Shown here: one piece after another, positions 38,260 through 47,644 of the stretch
Layout of the letters: each line of letters starts with the position of its first letter
How positions within the stretch are numbered: the stretch's first letter is position 1
NCBI GenBank assembly: GCA_030065095.1
Contig: JASJDP010000012.1
Coordinates: 62,001-126,000 of the forward strand
DNA: 64,000 nt
Direction of reading: 5' to 3'
Source of the DNA: Rhodobacter sp.
Lineage (GTDB): Bacteria > Pseudomonadota > Alphaproteobacteria > Rhodobacterales > Rhodobacteraceae
Notes under the pieces: generated by a model
Told to the model about the DNA's origin: nothing
Database searches by the model: none
The model's input: only the letters and a program-made list of their open reading frames with translations
Position numbers and translations under genes: made by a program

Positions 38260-41216
38260 GCGCCGACCTCTACCGGGTCCGGGTCGTGGTTGGTGTCCCA
38301 CTCGCCATATCGGGCAAGGTGGTCGTAGTCGCCGCCATAGATTTGGTGCATCACGGCCCGTTTCGAGGTATAGCCGCGCGTCCGTTGCCGGTAGGCGGCG
38401 ATCAGCCGGCGAAGCTCGGCCAGCGTCTGCGGGATATCGCCCCGGTCCAGCATTCTGGCTTCAAGCCGCGGGTTTTCCCCCAGGCCGATATAGGCGACCT
38501 CGCACACATGCGCCGGTTCCAACCCCTCGATCGTCCCCAGTTCTGCCATCACGGCGGCAAGCGCCAGCTGCTTGTCGAAATGCAACTGCTGGTCCTGTGT
38601 CGGTGGCGCCCCGGTCTTGTAGTCGTAGATCGCCAAGGCACTGCCAAAGGCGCGGTCGATCCGGTCGATCTTGCCCACCAGCCTTAGATCCAGATCCGCC
38701 AGATCCAGATGCCCCCGCGCTTCGAGCGCAATCGGAGAGCGCTGGCTCTGGCGGTCGATCTCGCCGGCGATGAACCAGTCTGCAATCCGCATCAGCTTGG
38801 CGCGCCACATCCGTTGCGCCGCGGGCCATGGGGCCTCGGTCGTCAAGACCGCGTCGGCGATATCCAGTAGCCGAGTGCGCGCCTCCTCGGCATCAGAAAC
38901 GGGTGCTTCCGACACAAAGCGTTCCAAAACCTTGTGCAGCACGGTGCCCCGCATCGGGGCATCCGGTAGGCGTTGCAGCGGATCGAGTGGCCGCAGGCCC
39001 AGGATCCGCCGTGCATAAACAGCGTAGGGATCTCTTATTAGTGTCTGTATTTCCGTAATCGACAACTCTTTCGGCCGGGCGTCGACCGGGGGCTGCGGCG
39101 ACGGCCGCGTCGCCGGTGGCATGGCAGCGCACAGATCTTTCGGCGGGTGGTCGAGTCGGTCCGCCAACGAAAGCCACTTCTGGCCGCGGTTGCGCATGGA
39201 CTGCAAGGCGGCCGAGCCCTCGCCCGAAATCCCGTCCAGCAGGTTTGTCAGCCGGTTGATCCATCGCGACGGCACGGTCTGCGCCTCGGCATCACGGACG
39301 GATCTTGTCAAAATCACCTCTTCCGCGGCAATGGCCTGTTGAAAGTCATGGGCGGCAAGCCCGATACGCCGCTCGGGCAGCAACAAACCCGCGCGTTGCC
39401 GGAGTGTTCGGTTCAGCCAGGGGTCAGGTGCCGGCGGCTCCGGCCAGACGCCCTCGTTCAGACCGCCAAGTATGACAAGGTCCGCACCTTGAACCCGCGC
39501 TTCCAGGGTTCCCCAGATCATGACATGCGGGTGGGCGACCGTCGCTTCGCGCACTTCGCCGCGCTGCAGGACGGAGTTGAACAGCGATGAATAATCCCTT
39601 GCCGACAGGCTGCCACCATAGCCTGCCGCTTGTCTCAGCTCGGCAATCCGCCTGACGGCCTCCTCTCCTGCAGCCGCGTCCCAAAGAGCCCCTGTCCCCG
39701 TCCCGCGCGGACCGGCCGAAAGACCTTCGGCCGTGCGGATATGCCGGTCGAGATGCTGGGCCAACGACCGGCTTCCCACCCGGTCCAGACCGTCGATCAG
39801 ATCGCTCAGCCAGGTGGCCCACGTCTGACATCCGGTATCTTGTCCAGCATCGCGCCCGAACGCCCAGGCGATCAGATCGTGGCGGCGTGGAAACGGCGGG
39901 CCGTACCGGCGCAGGTTCAGTTCCAGTTCTCGGGTGTAAAGCAGGTGAGCCCCGCGATCTTCGGATCCGGTGTTGGTCAGCGGATGCTTTAGAAGGGTCA
40001 GCAGTTTCTCGGACGTCAGCCGCTCGCCAAACAAATCGGCCACATGGCGCAGGAAACGCCCCGGTGCCGTTAGCGGCAAGGGCCGCCCGGCGCTGTCGTC
40101 CGGGACGATGCCCCACCGGTCCAGCGCCGCCGACACCTGCCGTGTCAGAACCCGGTCCGGGGTGATCAGCGCGGCAACGCGGCCATCCTCTGCGGCCTTG
40201 CGCAACGCCATCGCGATCGCACTGGCCTCGGCCCGGACCGAAGGCGCCTCGACCAGCGTCATGCTGGCGGCAGCCGACGTGATGCCCCGTAACCGGGGAC
40301 CATCGGTCATCCAGCCGTCGGTAACCGGTGCCGGCCGCAGGGCAAGCGACATCAAGCGGTTGCGATCGGGATTCGGCGGGGGCGTGTCGACCCATCTGCG
40401 GATATCACCCGGCTGAAGGTCGAGCGTCTGCATCAGCCGGCGATATCGGAACTGCGGGTGATCTTCGGCCGCCGCGGCCTCGCCCATCTGACCCCAAATC
40501 TCCACCGGCATGTCGAAATCAAACCCCGGCAGGATCAATGCGCCATGCGGAAGCTTCGCAACCGCCTGCATGAACAACGCAGTCGTGCCCCTGGACCCTG
40601 TGGACCCTGCCACCAGAATCGGATGTTGCGGCGGATCGTGCCGCCAGCGATCTGCCAGACGCTCCACCACCGCGCGCTGGCGGGCATCGGCGTCCAGACC
40701 AAGGCTGCCGTTCAGGAAGTCGTCGACAAGCGTGACGAACCGCAGGCTTCGTTGCCAGTGGCCCGACTGGTCCGACACATCGAGACCGCGGATATCGGCA
40801 GAACTGACGCCCTCGCCGGCCATTTCATCCATCAGGTTGGCCAGGCTGTCAGCCAGGTCGTACAGCGCTGCGGGTGCGGCCAGATCGGGCTCTTGTTCAA
40901 GCAGCCGGGCGACCAACTGGGACAATTCCAGCCGCCGCTGTAATGGAGACACCGCCCTTGGGATGTCCGCCAGGGCGGTGTCGGCGGCCAGGTCTGTTAT
41001 CAGCCGAAGCCGCGGAAGCAGGCGCGCGGGCCCCTGATCGAACAGGCCCTGCATCCGCCGGTGCATCCGGCGGGTGTTCACATAGACCTGCACCCGCGCC
41101 AGGTCTTCGGGCGGCTGCGAAGCGAAACGCTGCAATAGGCCGTCGATGACCGCCTTGGGGAAATCCACCCCAGGTGGGACAGCAAAGACGCTCGCAGGTG
41201 ATTCAGTCTCGAACAT
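38256..41216 (-). CDS. addB: Double-strand break repair protein AddB
   Basis: 986 residues. Inactivated helicase-like N-terminal half, a C-terminal RecB-family nuclease with LAIYDYKTGAP (D and K of the catalytic core). The middle holds IWGTLEARVQGADLVILGGL, conserved in AddB. The alphaproteobacterial form lacks the four-cysteine iron-sulfur staple of Bacillus AddB; I saw no such cysteine pattern. ATG 41216 overlaps murU by 14 nt. Codons at 39030-39053 are unusually rare (see findings). Confidence 0.92.
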   Translation of the reverse strand: MFETESPASVFAVPPGVDFPKAVIDGLLQRFASQPPEDLARVQVYVNTRRMHRRMQGLFDQGPARLLPRLRLITDLAADTALADIPRAVSPLQRRLELSQLVARLLEQEPDLAAPAALYDLADSLANLMDEMAGEGVSSADIRGLDVSDQSGHWQRSLRFVTLVDDFLNGSLGLDADARQRAVVERLADRWRHDPPQHPILVAGSTGSRGTTALFMQAVAKLPHGALILPGFDFDMPVEIWGQMGEAAAAEDHPQFRYRRLMQTLDLQPGDIRRWVDTPPPNPDRNRLMSLALRPAPVTDGWMTDGPRLRGITSAAASMTLVEAPSVRAEASAIAMALRKAAEDGRVAALITPDRVLTRQVSAALDRWGIVPDDSAGRPLPLTAPGRFLRHVADLFGERLTSEKLLTLLKHPLTNTGSEDRGAHLLYTRELELNLRRYGPPFPRRHDLIAWAFGRDAGQDTGCQTWATWLSDLIDGLDRVGSRSLAQHLDRHIRTAEGLSAGPRGTGTGALWDAAAGEEAVRRIAELRQAAGYGGSLSARDYSSLFNSVLQRGEVREATVAHPHVMIWGTLEARVQGADLVILGGLNEGVWPEPPAPDPWLNRTLRQRAGLLLPERRIGLAAHDFQQAIAAEEVILTRSVRDAEAQTVPSRWINRLTNLLDGISGEGSAALQSMRNRGQKWLSLADRLDHPPKDLCAAMPPATRPSPQPPVDARPKELSITEIQTLIRDPYAVYARRILGLRPLDPLQRLPDAPMRGTVLHKVLERFVSEAPVSDAEEARTRLLDIADAVLTTEAPWPAAQRMWRAKLMRIADWFIAGEIDRQSQRSPIALEARGHLDLADLDLRLVGKIDRIDRAFGSALAIYDYKTGAPPTQDQQLHFDKQLALAAVMAELGTIEGLEPAHVCEVAYIGLGENPRLEARMLDRGDIPQTLAELRRLIAAYRQRTRGYTSKRAVMHQIYGGDYDHLARYGEWDTNHDPDPVEVGA

Positions 41217-41898
41217 TGGGGAATTCAAGCAATTCTTCGGCCAAGGCAATGCTGCTGGGGCGGCCGACGTCAACCCAGCCGCCTTTGTGGATCAGCCCGA
41301 ACAAGCGGCCCCTGGCGGCCAAAAGGTCCCAGAGCTCGTTCAACGAAAATACGCGCTTTTGCACATCCCTCACGCAGTCCGGGTTCACAACCTGCAGCCC
41401 CGAATAGACCATGCCCTTGCCACGGCTCAGGCGCCCGTCGTCGGATAGAAAGAAATCGCCGGATCCGCGATGCCCAACCGCATTGTCGTGTTCGATCAAC
41501 AACAGCATAGCGTCCATTCGATCCCGATCCCACACATTGCAGAGACACTCGATTGGATTTGGACCCGTCCAGACGCAGTCGGTGTTCAACGTCAGGACCG
41601 GCCCGCGTTTCAGATGCGGCAGAGCGTTCCGCAGGCCGCCCCCGGTATCCAGAAGCACAGGCTCATGCACCGCCTTGACCGCCCGCGCCGCCAGCGCCGC
41701 CTCCATCTGTTCGGCCAGATAGTGGGTGTTCGCGACAATCCGGGTCAGTCCAGCCCCGTGGACGAGGTCCAGCGCATGGTCCAGCAGGGGACGCCCAGCG
41801 ACCTGGACCAGCGGTTTCGGCAGCGTGTCCGTCAGTGGACGCATACGGGTGCCAAGCCCGGCGGCAAACAGCATCACGGCGTTTGGACGGTCACGCAT
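41203..41898 (-). CDS. murU: MurNAc-1-phosphate uridylyltransferase-like nucleotidyltransferase
   Basis: 231 residues. The N-terminal LFAAGLGTRMRPLTDTLPKP is the sugar-1-phosphate nucleotidyltransferase signature, with LNTDCVW as the metal-binding Asp. MurU makes UDP-MurNAc from MurNAc-1-phosphate in the anhydromuropeptide recycling bypass; assignment rests on the fused context with an AmgK-like kinase. ATG 41898 overlaps amgK by 25 nt; ATG 41874 (TGATG with the amgK stop) is an equally plausible start. Confidence 0.8.
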   Translation of the reverse strand: MRDRPNAVMLFAAGLGTRMRPLTDTLPKPLVQVAGRPLLDHALDLVHGAGLTRIVANTHYLAEQMEAALAARAVKAVHEPVLLDTGGGLRNALPHLKRGPVLTLNTDCVWTGPNPIECLCNVWDRDRMDAMLLLIEHDNAVGHRGSGDFFLSDDGRLSRGKGMVYSGLQVVNPDCVRDVQKRVFSLNELWDLLAARGRLFGLIHKGGWVDVGRPSSIALAEELLEFPNVRD

Positions 41899-42899
41899 TT
41901 CGTTCTCAACTTGGCAAGACCGGCCGGTGTCGGCTCGGGCAAGACGGGGCGCAGCAATTCGCCCAGACCGCGCAGGTCGGGATGGCGCAGGTTGCGCCAG
42001 ACATGGCCCCAAACCCGCGGCAGGAAATCGACGTAGCGCGTTTTGCCATGGTCCAGACACAACCGCGCAAACACACCGAGGATGCGCAAGTTCCGCTGCA
42101 GGCCGACGGCGGCATAGCCCGCTTCGAAATCTCCGCCATCAAGTCCCAGTGCGCCGCAGAATCGTGCCTTCATGGCGGCCTCCAGGCCCAATGCCAAATC
42201 TCGCCGGGCGTCCTGCAGCAGCGACACCAGGTCATAGGCCGGGTCGCCGATCAGCGCATCCTGGAAATCCAGAAGACCGACGCGCCGAACGCCCTGCCGT
42301 TCGGGCAGCCAGATCAGGTTCTCGGCATGAAAATCGCGCAGGACCATCACACCCGGCATCCGCAGAGAGGCTGTGAGCACAGTCTCTAACTCTCCTTCGA
42401 TCTCCCTCCTTTGCGCTTCGCCGGCCTTCATCCCGAGGCCGGCACAATACCAGTCGAACACCGGTGCGATCTGGTCTCGCATCTCCGATGCGCCGAGCGG
42501 TTTCAGCCCAGGTGCAGGGGGGGCCCCGGCCAGCGCCACAAGGACATCCACCGCCGCCTGGTACAGCGCTTGCTCGTCCGTTTCATCTGCCTTCACGACC
42601 CGCGCGTACAGGCGATCCCCCAAATCCTCCAATACGGCGAACCCGGCCTCGACATCGGCAAAGTAGGGTACTGGCGGGCTGAACCCGGCCCCGGACAGAT
42701 GCTGTGCCAACGCAACGAACCGGCCCACGTCGTGGCCGCCCTCCGCGGGCGCGTCCATCAATATGGCGGTTCGGCCATCGGGCATGGTCAGCCGCTCGTA
42801 GCGCCGTGAAGACGCATCGCCCGCCAGCGGCTGGCGTCGTGCCGTACGCCATTCGGACGAGGCCAGAAAGCGGCCGAGCCGTTGCGCGCGCTCATTCAT
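41874..42899 (-). CDS. amgK: Anomeric sugar kinase AmgK-like (aminoglycoside phosphotransferase fold)
   Basis: 341 residues. Protein-kinase-like APH fold: ATP-side [11 protein letters not shown], Brenner motif [12 protein letters not shown], and the metal-binding [20 protein letters not shown]. AmgK phosphorylates MurNAc or GlcNAc at C1 for the MurU step. The adjacent nucleotidyltransferase makes this reading much more likely than antibiotic resistance. It overlaps tsaE by 8 nt. It contains one TTAGAGAC octamer, at 42382. Confidence 0.82.
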   Translation of the reverse strand: MNERAQRLGRFLASSEWRTARRQPLAGDASSRRYERLTMPDGRTAILMDAPAEGGHDVGRFVALAQHLSGAGFSPPVPYFADVEAGFAVLEDLGDRLYARVVKADETDEQALYQAAVDVLVALAGAPPAPGLKPLGASEMRDQIAPVFDWYCAGLGMKAGEAQRREIEGELETVLTASLRMPGVMVLRDFHAENLIWLPERQGVRRVGLLDFQDALIGDPAYDLVSLLQDARRDLALGLEAAMKARFCGALGLDGGDFEAGYAAVGLQRNLRILGVFARLCLDHGKTRYVDFLPRVWGHVWRNLRHPDLRGLGELLRPVLPEPTPAGLAKLRTKCVTVQTP

Positions 42900-43392
42900 G
42901 GGTAAGATCTGCCTGCAAGTCGCGTAGCAGGCGCTTCCATCGCGGATCGGATGACCGCGCAGTCACCAGGCGCTCGTTTGGCCGGCCCGTCGTCCCAAAC
43001 TCAAGCCGCAGAGCTCCGGCCTGCACGTCTTCATCCAGTCGGTCCGGCCACTCCACAAGGCAAATCGCCGTCTCGAACGCGTCATCAAGGCCCAGCTCGG
43101 CGATTTCGGATGCGTCACCCAACCGGTACAGATCGCAGTGCCAGATTTCTGCGGCGCCGTCGTCATACGTCTGCACCAGCGTAAACGTGGGTGACGGTAC
43201 ATCCTCGGCAAGCCCAGACGACCGCAGCCGCTTTTGGATCAGCGCACGGGCAAAGAACGACTTGCCCGCGCCAAGACCGCCTGACAACAGGATCAGGTCG
43301 CCCGCGCGTAATGACGGTGCCAGCGCTTCGGCAAACCGCCGGGTGTCGTCTTCCGACAAAAACTGGAACCGTCCGACAAGGGGGTCTGCCAT
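42892..43392 (-). CDS. tsaE: tRNA threonylcarbamoyladenosine biosynthesis ATPase TsaE
   Basis: 166 residues. P-loop [15 protein letters not shown], then [10 protein letters not shown] and HCDLYRL, all characteristic. TsaE is the ATPase that resets the TsaBD complex making t6A37 in tRNA. The start is ATG 43392 (MADPLVGRF); the frame open to 43422 gives no family match. It heads the amgK-murU-addB-addA operon. Confidence 0.94.
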   Translation of the reverse strand: MADPLVGRFQFLSEDDTRRFAEALAPSLRAGDLILLSGGLGAGKSFFARALIQKRLRSSGLAEDVPSPTFTLVQTYDDGAAEIWHCDLYRLGDASEIAELGLDDAFETAICLVEWPDRLDEDVQAGALRLEFGTTGRPNERLVTARSSDPRWKRLLRDLQADLTHE

Positions 43393-43461
43393 GGCGCCAC
43401 TCTGCCGCCGCGCGCCCGGCACCGCAAGCGAACCGGCTTCCGCCGTTTCAGAGCCTATGGC

Positions 43462-44079
43462 CTAGGCACCACACCGCTTTTCCGCATCTTCGACGGCTGC
43501 CGTGAAACCGAATAGCGAAAACGTGTCGATCGTCGTCGTATTGCGCCGGGACACGCCTGTTATCACCGCATCGGCGCCGCGCTTCATGCTGGCGACGATC
43601 TTGGCGTCGTCGCTGTCCGATTTCGACCAGGCAAACTGCGACTCGTCACGGTCCGAGGTTTCCCGCTTGTCGAGGCCCGGCGCGATCAGATCGTATCCGG
43701 AGTCCGAGATTTCCAGTTTGACCACCGAATTTTCGCCGTAAGGGTAGCCGCTCTTGTACGAGACCTGGCCCTTGACGTTCAGCCCGGGACTGTAAGAGAC
43801 GAACAGACGGATCACGCCGCGTTCGACCGCGACGATTCTGTCGCCCTTCTTGTTGACGATTTCCGTCGGGCCAGAGACCACCCAGCATTGCTGCGGCACA
43901 AGTTTATCCTGCGGGCATTCACCGATGTCCTGAACGGTGACCGTACAGGACGCAGGTTCCTCGAACACGCTCCAGGCCTTGTATGCCGCCACGCGGTTGT
44001 CCGATTCCTGCGCCGCGATATCCTGCCCCAGAACCGCCAACGCGGTTCCGGCAATTCCACCAATCAGAATGGATCGCAT
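43462..44079 (-). CDS. Secreted invasion-associated locus B (IalB) family protein
   Basis: 205 residues. Signal peptide of about 22 residues (SILIGGIAGTALAVLGQDIAAQ). The mature part carries four cysteines (C in ASCTVTV, in IGEC, in QQCWVV, and near the C-terminus) and the family end motif DTFSLFGFTAAVEDAEKRC. IalB proteins are periplasmic or surface beta-proteins named from Bartonella; in environmental relatives the function is unknown. ATG 44079 is chosen because the signal peptide begins there. It is divergent from the asparaginase gene. Confidence 0.8.
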   Translation of the reverse strand: MRSILIGGIAGTALAVLGQDIAAQESDNRVAAYKAWSVFEEPASCTVTVQDIGECPQDKLVPQQCWVVSGPTEIVNKKGDRIVAVERGVIRLFVSYSPGLNVKGQVSYKSGYPYGENSVVKLEISDSGYDLIAPGLDKRETSDRDESQFAWSKSDSDDAKIVASMKRGADAVITGVSRRNTTTIDTFSLFGFTAAVEDAEKRCGA

Positions 44080-44255
44080 CGCCCCCAACGCCTCCTGCCG
44101 TCTCTGCCTCTGCCCGCGTGCCCCGGCCAATCTGACGTGACCTTTCCCGGCAGGCATGCAATGATCTACCATGTTGGCGTATCATAACGGAATCACGCCG
44201 ATTTTTGGAAGCCCCGTTGGCAGAAAATCGCGCAACGGTGATCGTGGGGACAGGC

Positions 44256-45248
44256 ATGGGCGATCCGGCCGGAATGGTCGAAATCTGGCGGGGTGCGTTT
44301 CTTGAGTCGGTTCATGCCGGCCACGCGGTCGTTTGCGACGCCTCCGGGCAAATCGTGCAGTCGTGGGGCGATCCGGACGCCGTTATCCTGCCGCGCTCGG
44401 CGTGCAAGATGATCCAGGCGCTGCCGCTTGTCGAAAGCGGCGCCGCCGAAGCCGCAGGCCTTACCGACGAGCATCTGGCCTTGGCCTGTGCCTCGCATCA
44501 GGGGGCAGCGTTCCATACCGATCGCGTCAGGCGCTGGCTGGCCGGTTTGGGTCTGTCGGACGCCGATTTGCGCTGCGGTCCGCAAGAGCCTGGCGACCTG
44601 GCTGCTCGCGATGCCCTGATTCGCGCCTGCGAACATCCATGCCAGTACCACAATAACTGCTCGGGAAAGCACGCAGGCTTTCTGACCCTCGCCCGCCATT
44701 TCGGCGCCGGCCCTGACTATATCGACGCCGCACATCCCGTGCAGCTTGCAGTCCGGGAGGCCTTTGAGTCTGCTACCGGTCTTCCCTCGCCCGGTCACGC
44801 CATCGACGGCTGCTCTGCGCCGAACTTTGCCACCACGCTGCACGGTTTTGCGCGCGCGATGGCGTTCTTTGCATCCGGCGATGACCGCACCGTACGGGGC
44901 AAGGCCGCGCGGCGCCTGGTCAAGGCAATGACCGCGCATCCCGATCTCGTCGCCGGCGAGGGCCGCGCCTGCACCGAACTGATGCGCGCTATGGATGGCC
45001 GTGTTGCGATCAAAACCGGAGCCGAGGCCGTGTTCGCAGCGATCATCCCCGAACTGCAATTCGGCGTGGCCGTCAAAATCTCTGACGGAACCACGCGCGC
45101 CTCGGAATGCGCCCTGGCGTCCATCCTTGTCGGGCTGGGGGTGCTCGACCCCGATCACCCTGCCACCCTGCGCCGCCGCAACGCTCCGATTCGAAACCGC
45201 CGCGACATCGTTACCGGGTATATCCGGCCTGCCGAGGGCGCGTTCTAG
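44256..45248 (+). CDS. Zinc-type (rhizobial, class 3) L-asparaginase
   Basis: 330 residues. Not the classical bacterial fold: it carries S48-x-x-K51 in PRSACKMIQ, S80 in ACASHQG, and C135-x-x-K138 in NNCSGKHAG, with a further cysteine in DGCSAPN. These match, at identical numbers for Ser48, Lys51, Ser80, Cys135 and Lys138, those I recall for Rhizobium etli ReAV, which hydrolyses asparagine at a Ser-Lys site beside a zinc-like site. That agreement supports ATG 44256 (GGGGA upstream) rather than TTG 44205. Its TAG overlaps the serB stop. Confidence 0.88.
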   Translation: MGDPAGMVEIWRGAFLESVHAGHAVVCDASGQIVQSWGDPDAVILPRSACKMIQALPLVESGAAEAAGLTDEHLALACASHQGAAFHTDRVRRWLAGLGLSDADLRCGPQEPGDLAARDALIRACEHPCQYHNNCSGKHAGFLTLARHFGAGPDYIDAAHPVQLAVREAFESATGLPSPGHAIDGCSAPNFATTLHGFARAMAFFASGDDRTVRGKAARRLVKAMTAHPDLVAGEGRACTELMRAMDGRVAIKTGAEAVFAAIIPELQFGVAVKISDGTTRASECALASILVGLGVLDPDHPATLRRRNAPIRNRRDIVTGYIRPAEGAF

Positions 45249-46129
45249 GCTGACACTGCAGTGAAGTCGTTCCGCGAATACCCCTGCAGATACAACAGGG
45301 CCGTCAGATCGCCGTGATTGATCCGCACGTCGCATTGTGCGGCCACCGATGGTTTTGCGTGCAATGCGACCCCTGTGCCCGCCAGCCCGAGCATGCCAAG
45401 ATCGTTGGCCCCGTCGCCGACCGCGATCACATCCCGCGTCGAAATCCCCAGCTGCCGCGTGATGTCGTGCAGCGCCGCCACCTTCGCATCGCGCCCGAGG
45501 ATCGGCTCGGCCACCTCGCCGGTCAGCTTGTTCCCGGCCTGCAACAGGGTGTTTGCCCGGTGTTCGTCGAACCCCAGCGCCCCTGCGACCTGCCCGGTGA
45601 ACGCGGTAAAGCCACCTGACACCAATGCCGCATATCCGCCGTATGCCTTCATCGTCGCAACCAGCTCCCGTGCGCCCGGCATGTACGTGATCCGCGACTC
45701 CAGTACCTTTGTGATTACATCCGCATGCAACCCCCGCAGCAGCCCGACCCGTTCCCGCAACGCGGCCTCGAATTCCAATTCGCCGTTCATCGCACGTGCC
45801 GTGATCCCGGCCACCTGTTTGCCGACACCGGCCTCATCGGCCAGCTCGTCGACGCATTCCTGCTGGATCAGAGTCGAATCCATATCTGCCAGCAGCACCC
45901 GTTTGCGTCGCCCGGCCGACGGTTGTGCGACCAGATCCACACCCAAGGCCTGACAGTCTTCCCATACGGACCACCGGTTGTCCGGCACGTCCGCAACGGG
46001 GAACTCTGCGGCCTCGTCCGGTGCCAGCCATACGGCCTCTCCACCTCCCCAGGCGTTGCGCAGACTTGCGACCAATGCCGGGTCGAGGCCCCGGCCGCCC
46101 GGCGCGGAAATCAGCGATATCGTGAACAT
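45245..46129 (-). CDS. serB: Phosphoserine phosphatase
   Basis: 294 residues. HAD phosphatase that makes serine from phosphoserine. DMDSTLI in the middle holds the nucleophile and general acid; VSGGFTAF and VGDGANDLGML complete the HAD core. The N-terminal 90 residues form a regulatory domain as in other SerB proteins. ATG 46129 has GAGG about 6 nt upstream; the open frame to 46276 is not SerB-like. It is divergent from serC, so all three serine genes are clustered. Confidence 0.95.
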   Translation of the reverse strand: MFTISLISAPGGRGLDPALVASLRNAWGGGEAVWLAPDEAAEFPVADVPDNRWSVWEDCQALGVDLVAQPSAGRRKRVLLADMDSTLIQQECVDELADEAGVGKQVAGITARAMNGELEFEAALRERVGLLRGLHADVITKVLESRITYMPGARELVATMKAYGGYAALVSGGFTAFTGQVAGALGFDEHRANTLLQAGNKLTGEVAEPILGRDAKVAALHDITRQLGISTRDVIAVGDGANDLGMLGLAGTGVALHAKPSVAAQCDVRINHGDLTALLYLQGYSRNDFTAVSA

Positions 46130-46377
46130 CGGATCCTCAACCTGTCTCCAACCAAATGCAAAGCCGCGATCCCGGCGCTCCGCTCTGTCGCGACGGGTGC
46201 TTCGCGAAACGGCGACCGGACAAACCAGCCCCGGCCGTTTAGTAGATTCCACACCTCGGCCAAGCTCTCCCCCCATCTTCCGGCCTGCCCTGACGGTTAC
46301 CGGGCCGCGCCCGCGCTGATAGCGACCTTTTGACTGTTGTGAAACCCGCGCGGCGTGCTATGCCCGGCCTTGGGACA

Positions 46378-46420
46378 CCCCTCCCCAACGAGGGGCGCTT
46401 ATCTGGAAGGATAACCATAG
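46378..46420 (+). promoter_or_regulatory. serC leader: serC leader RNA (two hairpins, ribosome-binding site in the second)
   Basis: Hairpin 1: CCCCTC (46378-46383) pairs with GAGGGG (46390-46395) around a 6 nt loop. Hairpin 2: TTATC (46399-46403) pairs with GATAA (46410-46414), and its loop and right arm contain the ribosome-binding site GGAAGGA (46405-46411), 9 nt before the serC ATG. This matches my memory of the Rfam serC motif, reported upstream of serC in Rhodobacterales. A covariance search would decide. Confidence 0.7.
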
Positions 46421-47575
46421 ATGGCACCGACGAAACCGGTCACGCGGCCGGCAAATCCGCGTTTTTCCTCAGGCCCCTGCGCCAAACCCCCCACATTCGA
46501 CCTCGCTACGCTTCAGGACGCTGCGCTTGGACGGTCGCACCGCGCCGCGATCGGCAAGGCCAAGCTGAAATCGGCGATCGAGACCACGCGCGACATCCTC
46601 GGCGTGCCTGCCGATTACCGCATCGGCATCGTGCCCGCCTCGGACACAGGTGCGTTCGAGATGGCGATGTGGAACCTTCTCGGCGAACGCCCGGTCGAAA
46701 TGGTGGCCTGGGAAAGCTTTGGCGCGGGATGGGTCACGGACGCGGTCAAGCAGCTGAAGCTCGACGCCACCGTGCACCAGGCGCCCTATGGTCAGATCGT
46801 CGATATGGCCAAGTTAGACTATGATCGGGACGTCTGTTTCACCTGGAACGGTACCACGTCGGGCGTGCGTGTCCCCTCTGGCGACGTGATCCCAGCGGAT
46901 CGCGGCGGTCTGACGCTGTGTGACGCCACCAGCGCAGCCTTTGCGATGGATCTGCCGTGGGACAAGCTCGATGCCACCACATTCTCGTGGCAAAAGGTGC
47001 TGGGTGGCGAGGCGGCCCATGGAATGCTGATACTCAGTCCGCGCGCGGTCGAGCGGCTGGAAACCTACACGCCGCCCTGGCCCCTGCCCAAGATCTTCCG
47101 CCTAACCAAGGGCGGCAAGCTGATCGAGGGTGTCTTTGAAGGTGCGACGATCAACACGCCGTCGATGCTGGCGGTCGAGGATTACCTGCAGTCGCTGGCC
47201 TGGGCGAGGTCGGTCGGCGGGCTGTCGGGCCTGATCGCCCGGGCCGACGCCAATGCCGGCGTCATAGAGCGATTTGTCGCGACCCATGACTGGATCGAAA
47301 ACCTTGCCGAGGATCCCGCAACTCGGTCGACCACCAGTGTCTGCCTGAGGTTTGCCGACCCACGCGTCGCCGATGGCGCAGGTTTTGCCAAGGCCGTGGC
47401 CAGGCGCCTCGACACCCAAGGTGTGGCTTTTGACATCGGCGCCTATCGGGATGCACCGCCGGGCCTGCGTATCTGGTGCGGCGGGACGGTCGAGACGTCC
47501 GATCTCGAGGCATTGATGCCGTGGATCGAATGGGCGTTCGAGACCGAGATCTCGGCACAGCGCGCGGCCGCATAA
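46421..47575 (+). CDS. serC: Phosphoserine aminotransferase
   Basis: 384 residues, of the Methanosarcina-like subtype with the N-terminal [11 protein letters not shown] and the PLP lysine in [14 protein letters not shown]. It converts 3-phosphohydroxypyruvate plus glutamate to phosphoserine. ATG 46421 lies directly after the hairpin that contains its ribosome-binding site, suggesting translational control. It lies 69 nt upstream of serA, on the same strand. Confidence 0.95.
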   Translation: MAPTKPVTRPANPRFSSGPCAKPPTFDLATLQDAALGRSHRAAIGKAKLKSAIETTRDILGVPADYRIGIVPASDTGAFEMAMWNLLGERPVEMVAWESFGAGWVTDAVKQLKLDATVHQAPYGQIVDMAKLDYDRDVCFTWNGTTSGVRVPSGDVIPADRGGLTLCDATSAAFAMDLPWDKLDATTFSWQKVLGGEAAHGMLILSPRAVERLETYTPPWPLPKIFRLTKGGKLIEGVFEGATINTPSMLAVEDYLQSLAWARSVGGLSGLIARADANAGVIERFVATHDWIENLAEDPATRSTTSVCLRFADPRVADGAGFAKAVARRLDTQGVAFDIGAYRDAPPGLRIWCGGTVETSDLEALMPWIEWAFETEISAQRAAA

Positions 47576-47592
47576 CCGGCTGATTCCCGTCT

Positions 47593-47610
47593 GACTCGCA
47601 CACACGAGTC
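47593..47610 (+). repeat. Inverted repeat between serC and serA
   Basis: GACTCG and CGAGTC flank a CACACA loop (6 bp stem). No T-run follows, so it is not a standard intrinsic terminator; it may stabilise the serC 3' end, tune serA translation or be incidental. Confidence 0.6.
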
Positions 47611-47644
47611 GCCTGCAATTCCCATCGTGAAAATGGAGCCCAAA

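Noticed and set aside
41874-42899. Aminoglycoside resistance by the APH-fold kinase
   Set aside because: The overlapping nucleotidyltransferase partner and tsaE-addBA context match the AmgK-MurU locus instead.
47593-47610. serC-serA hairpin as an intrinsic terminator
   Set aside because: No run of T follows the stem and serA lies directly downstream, so it is listed only as a repeat.
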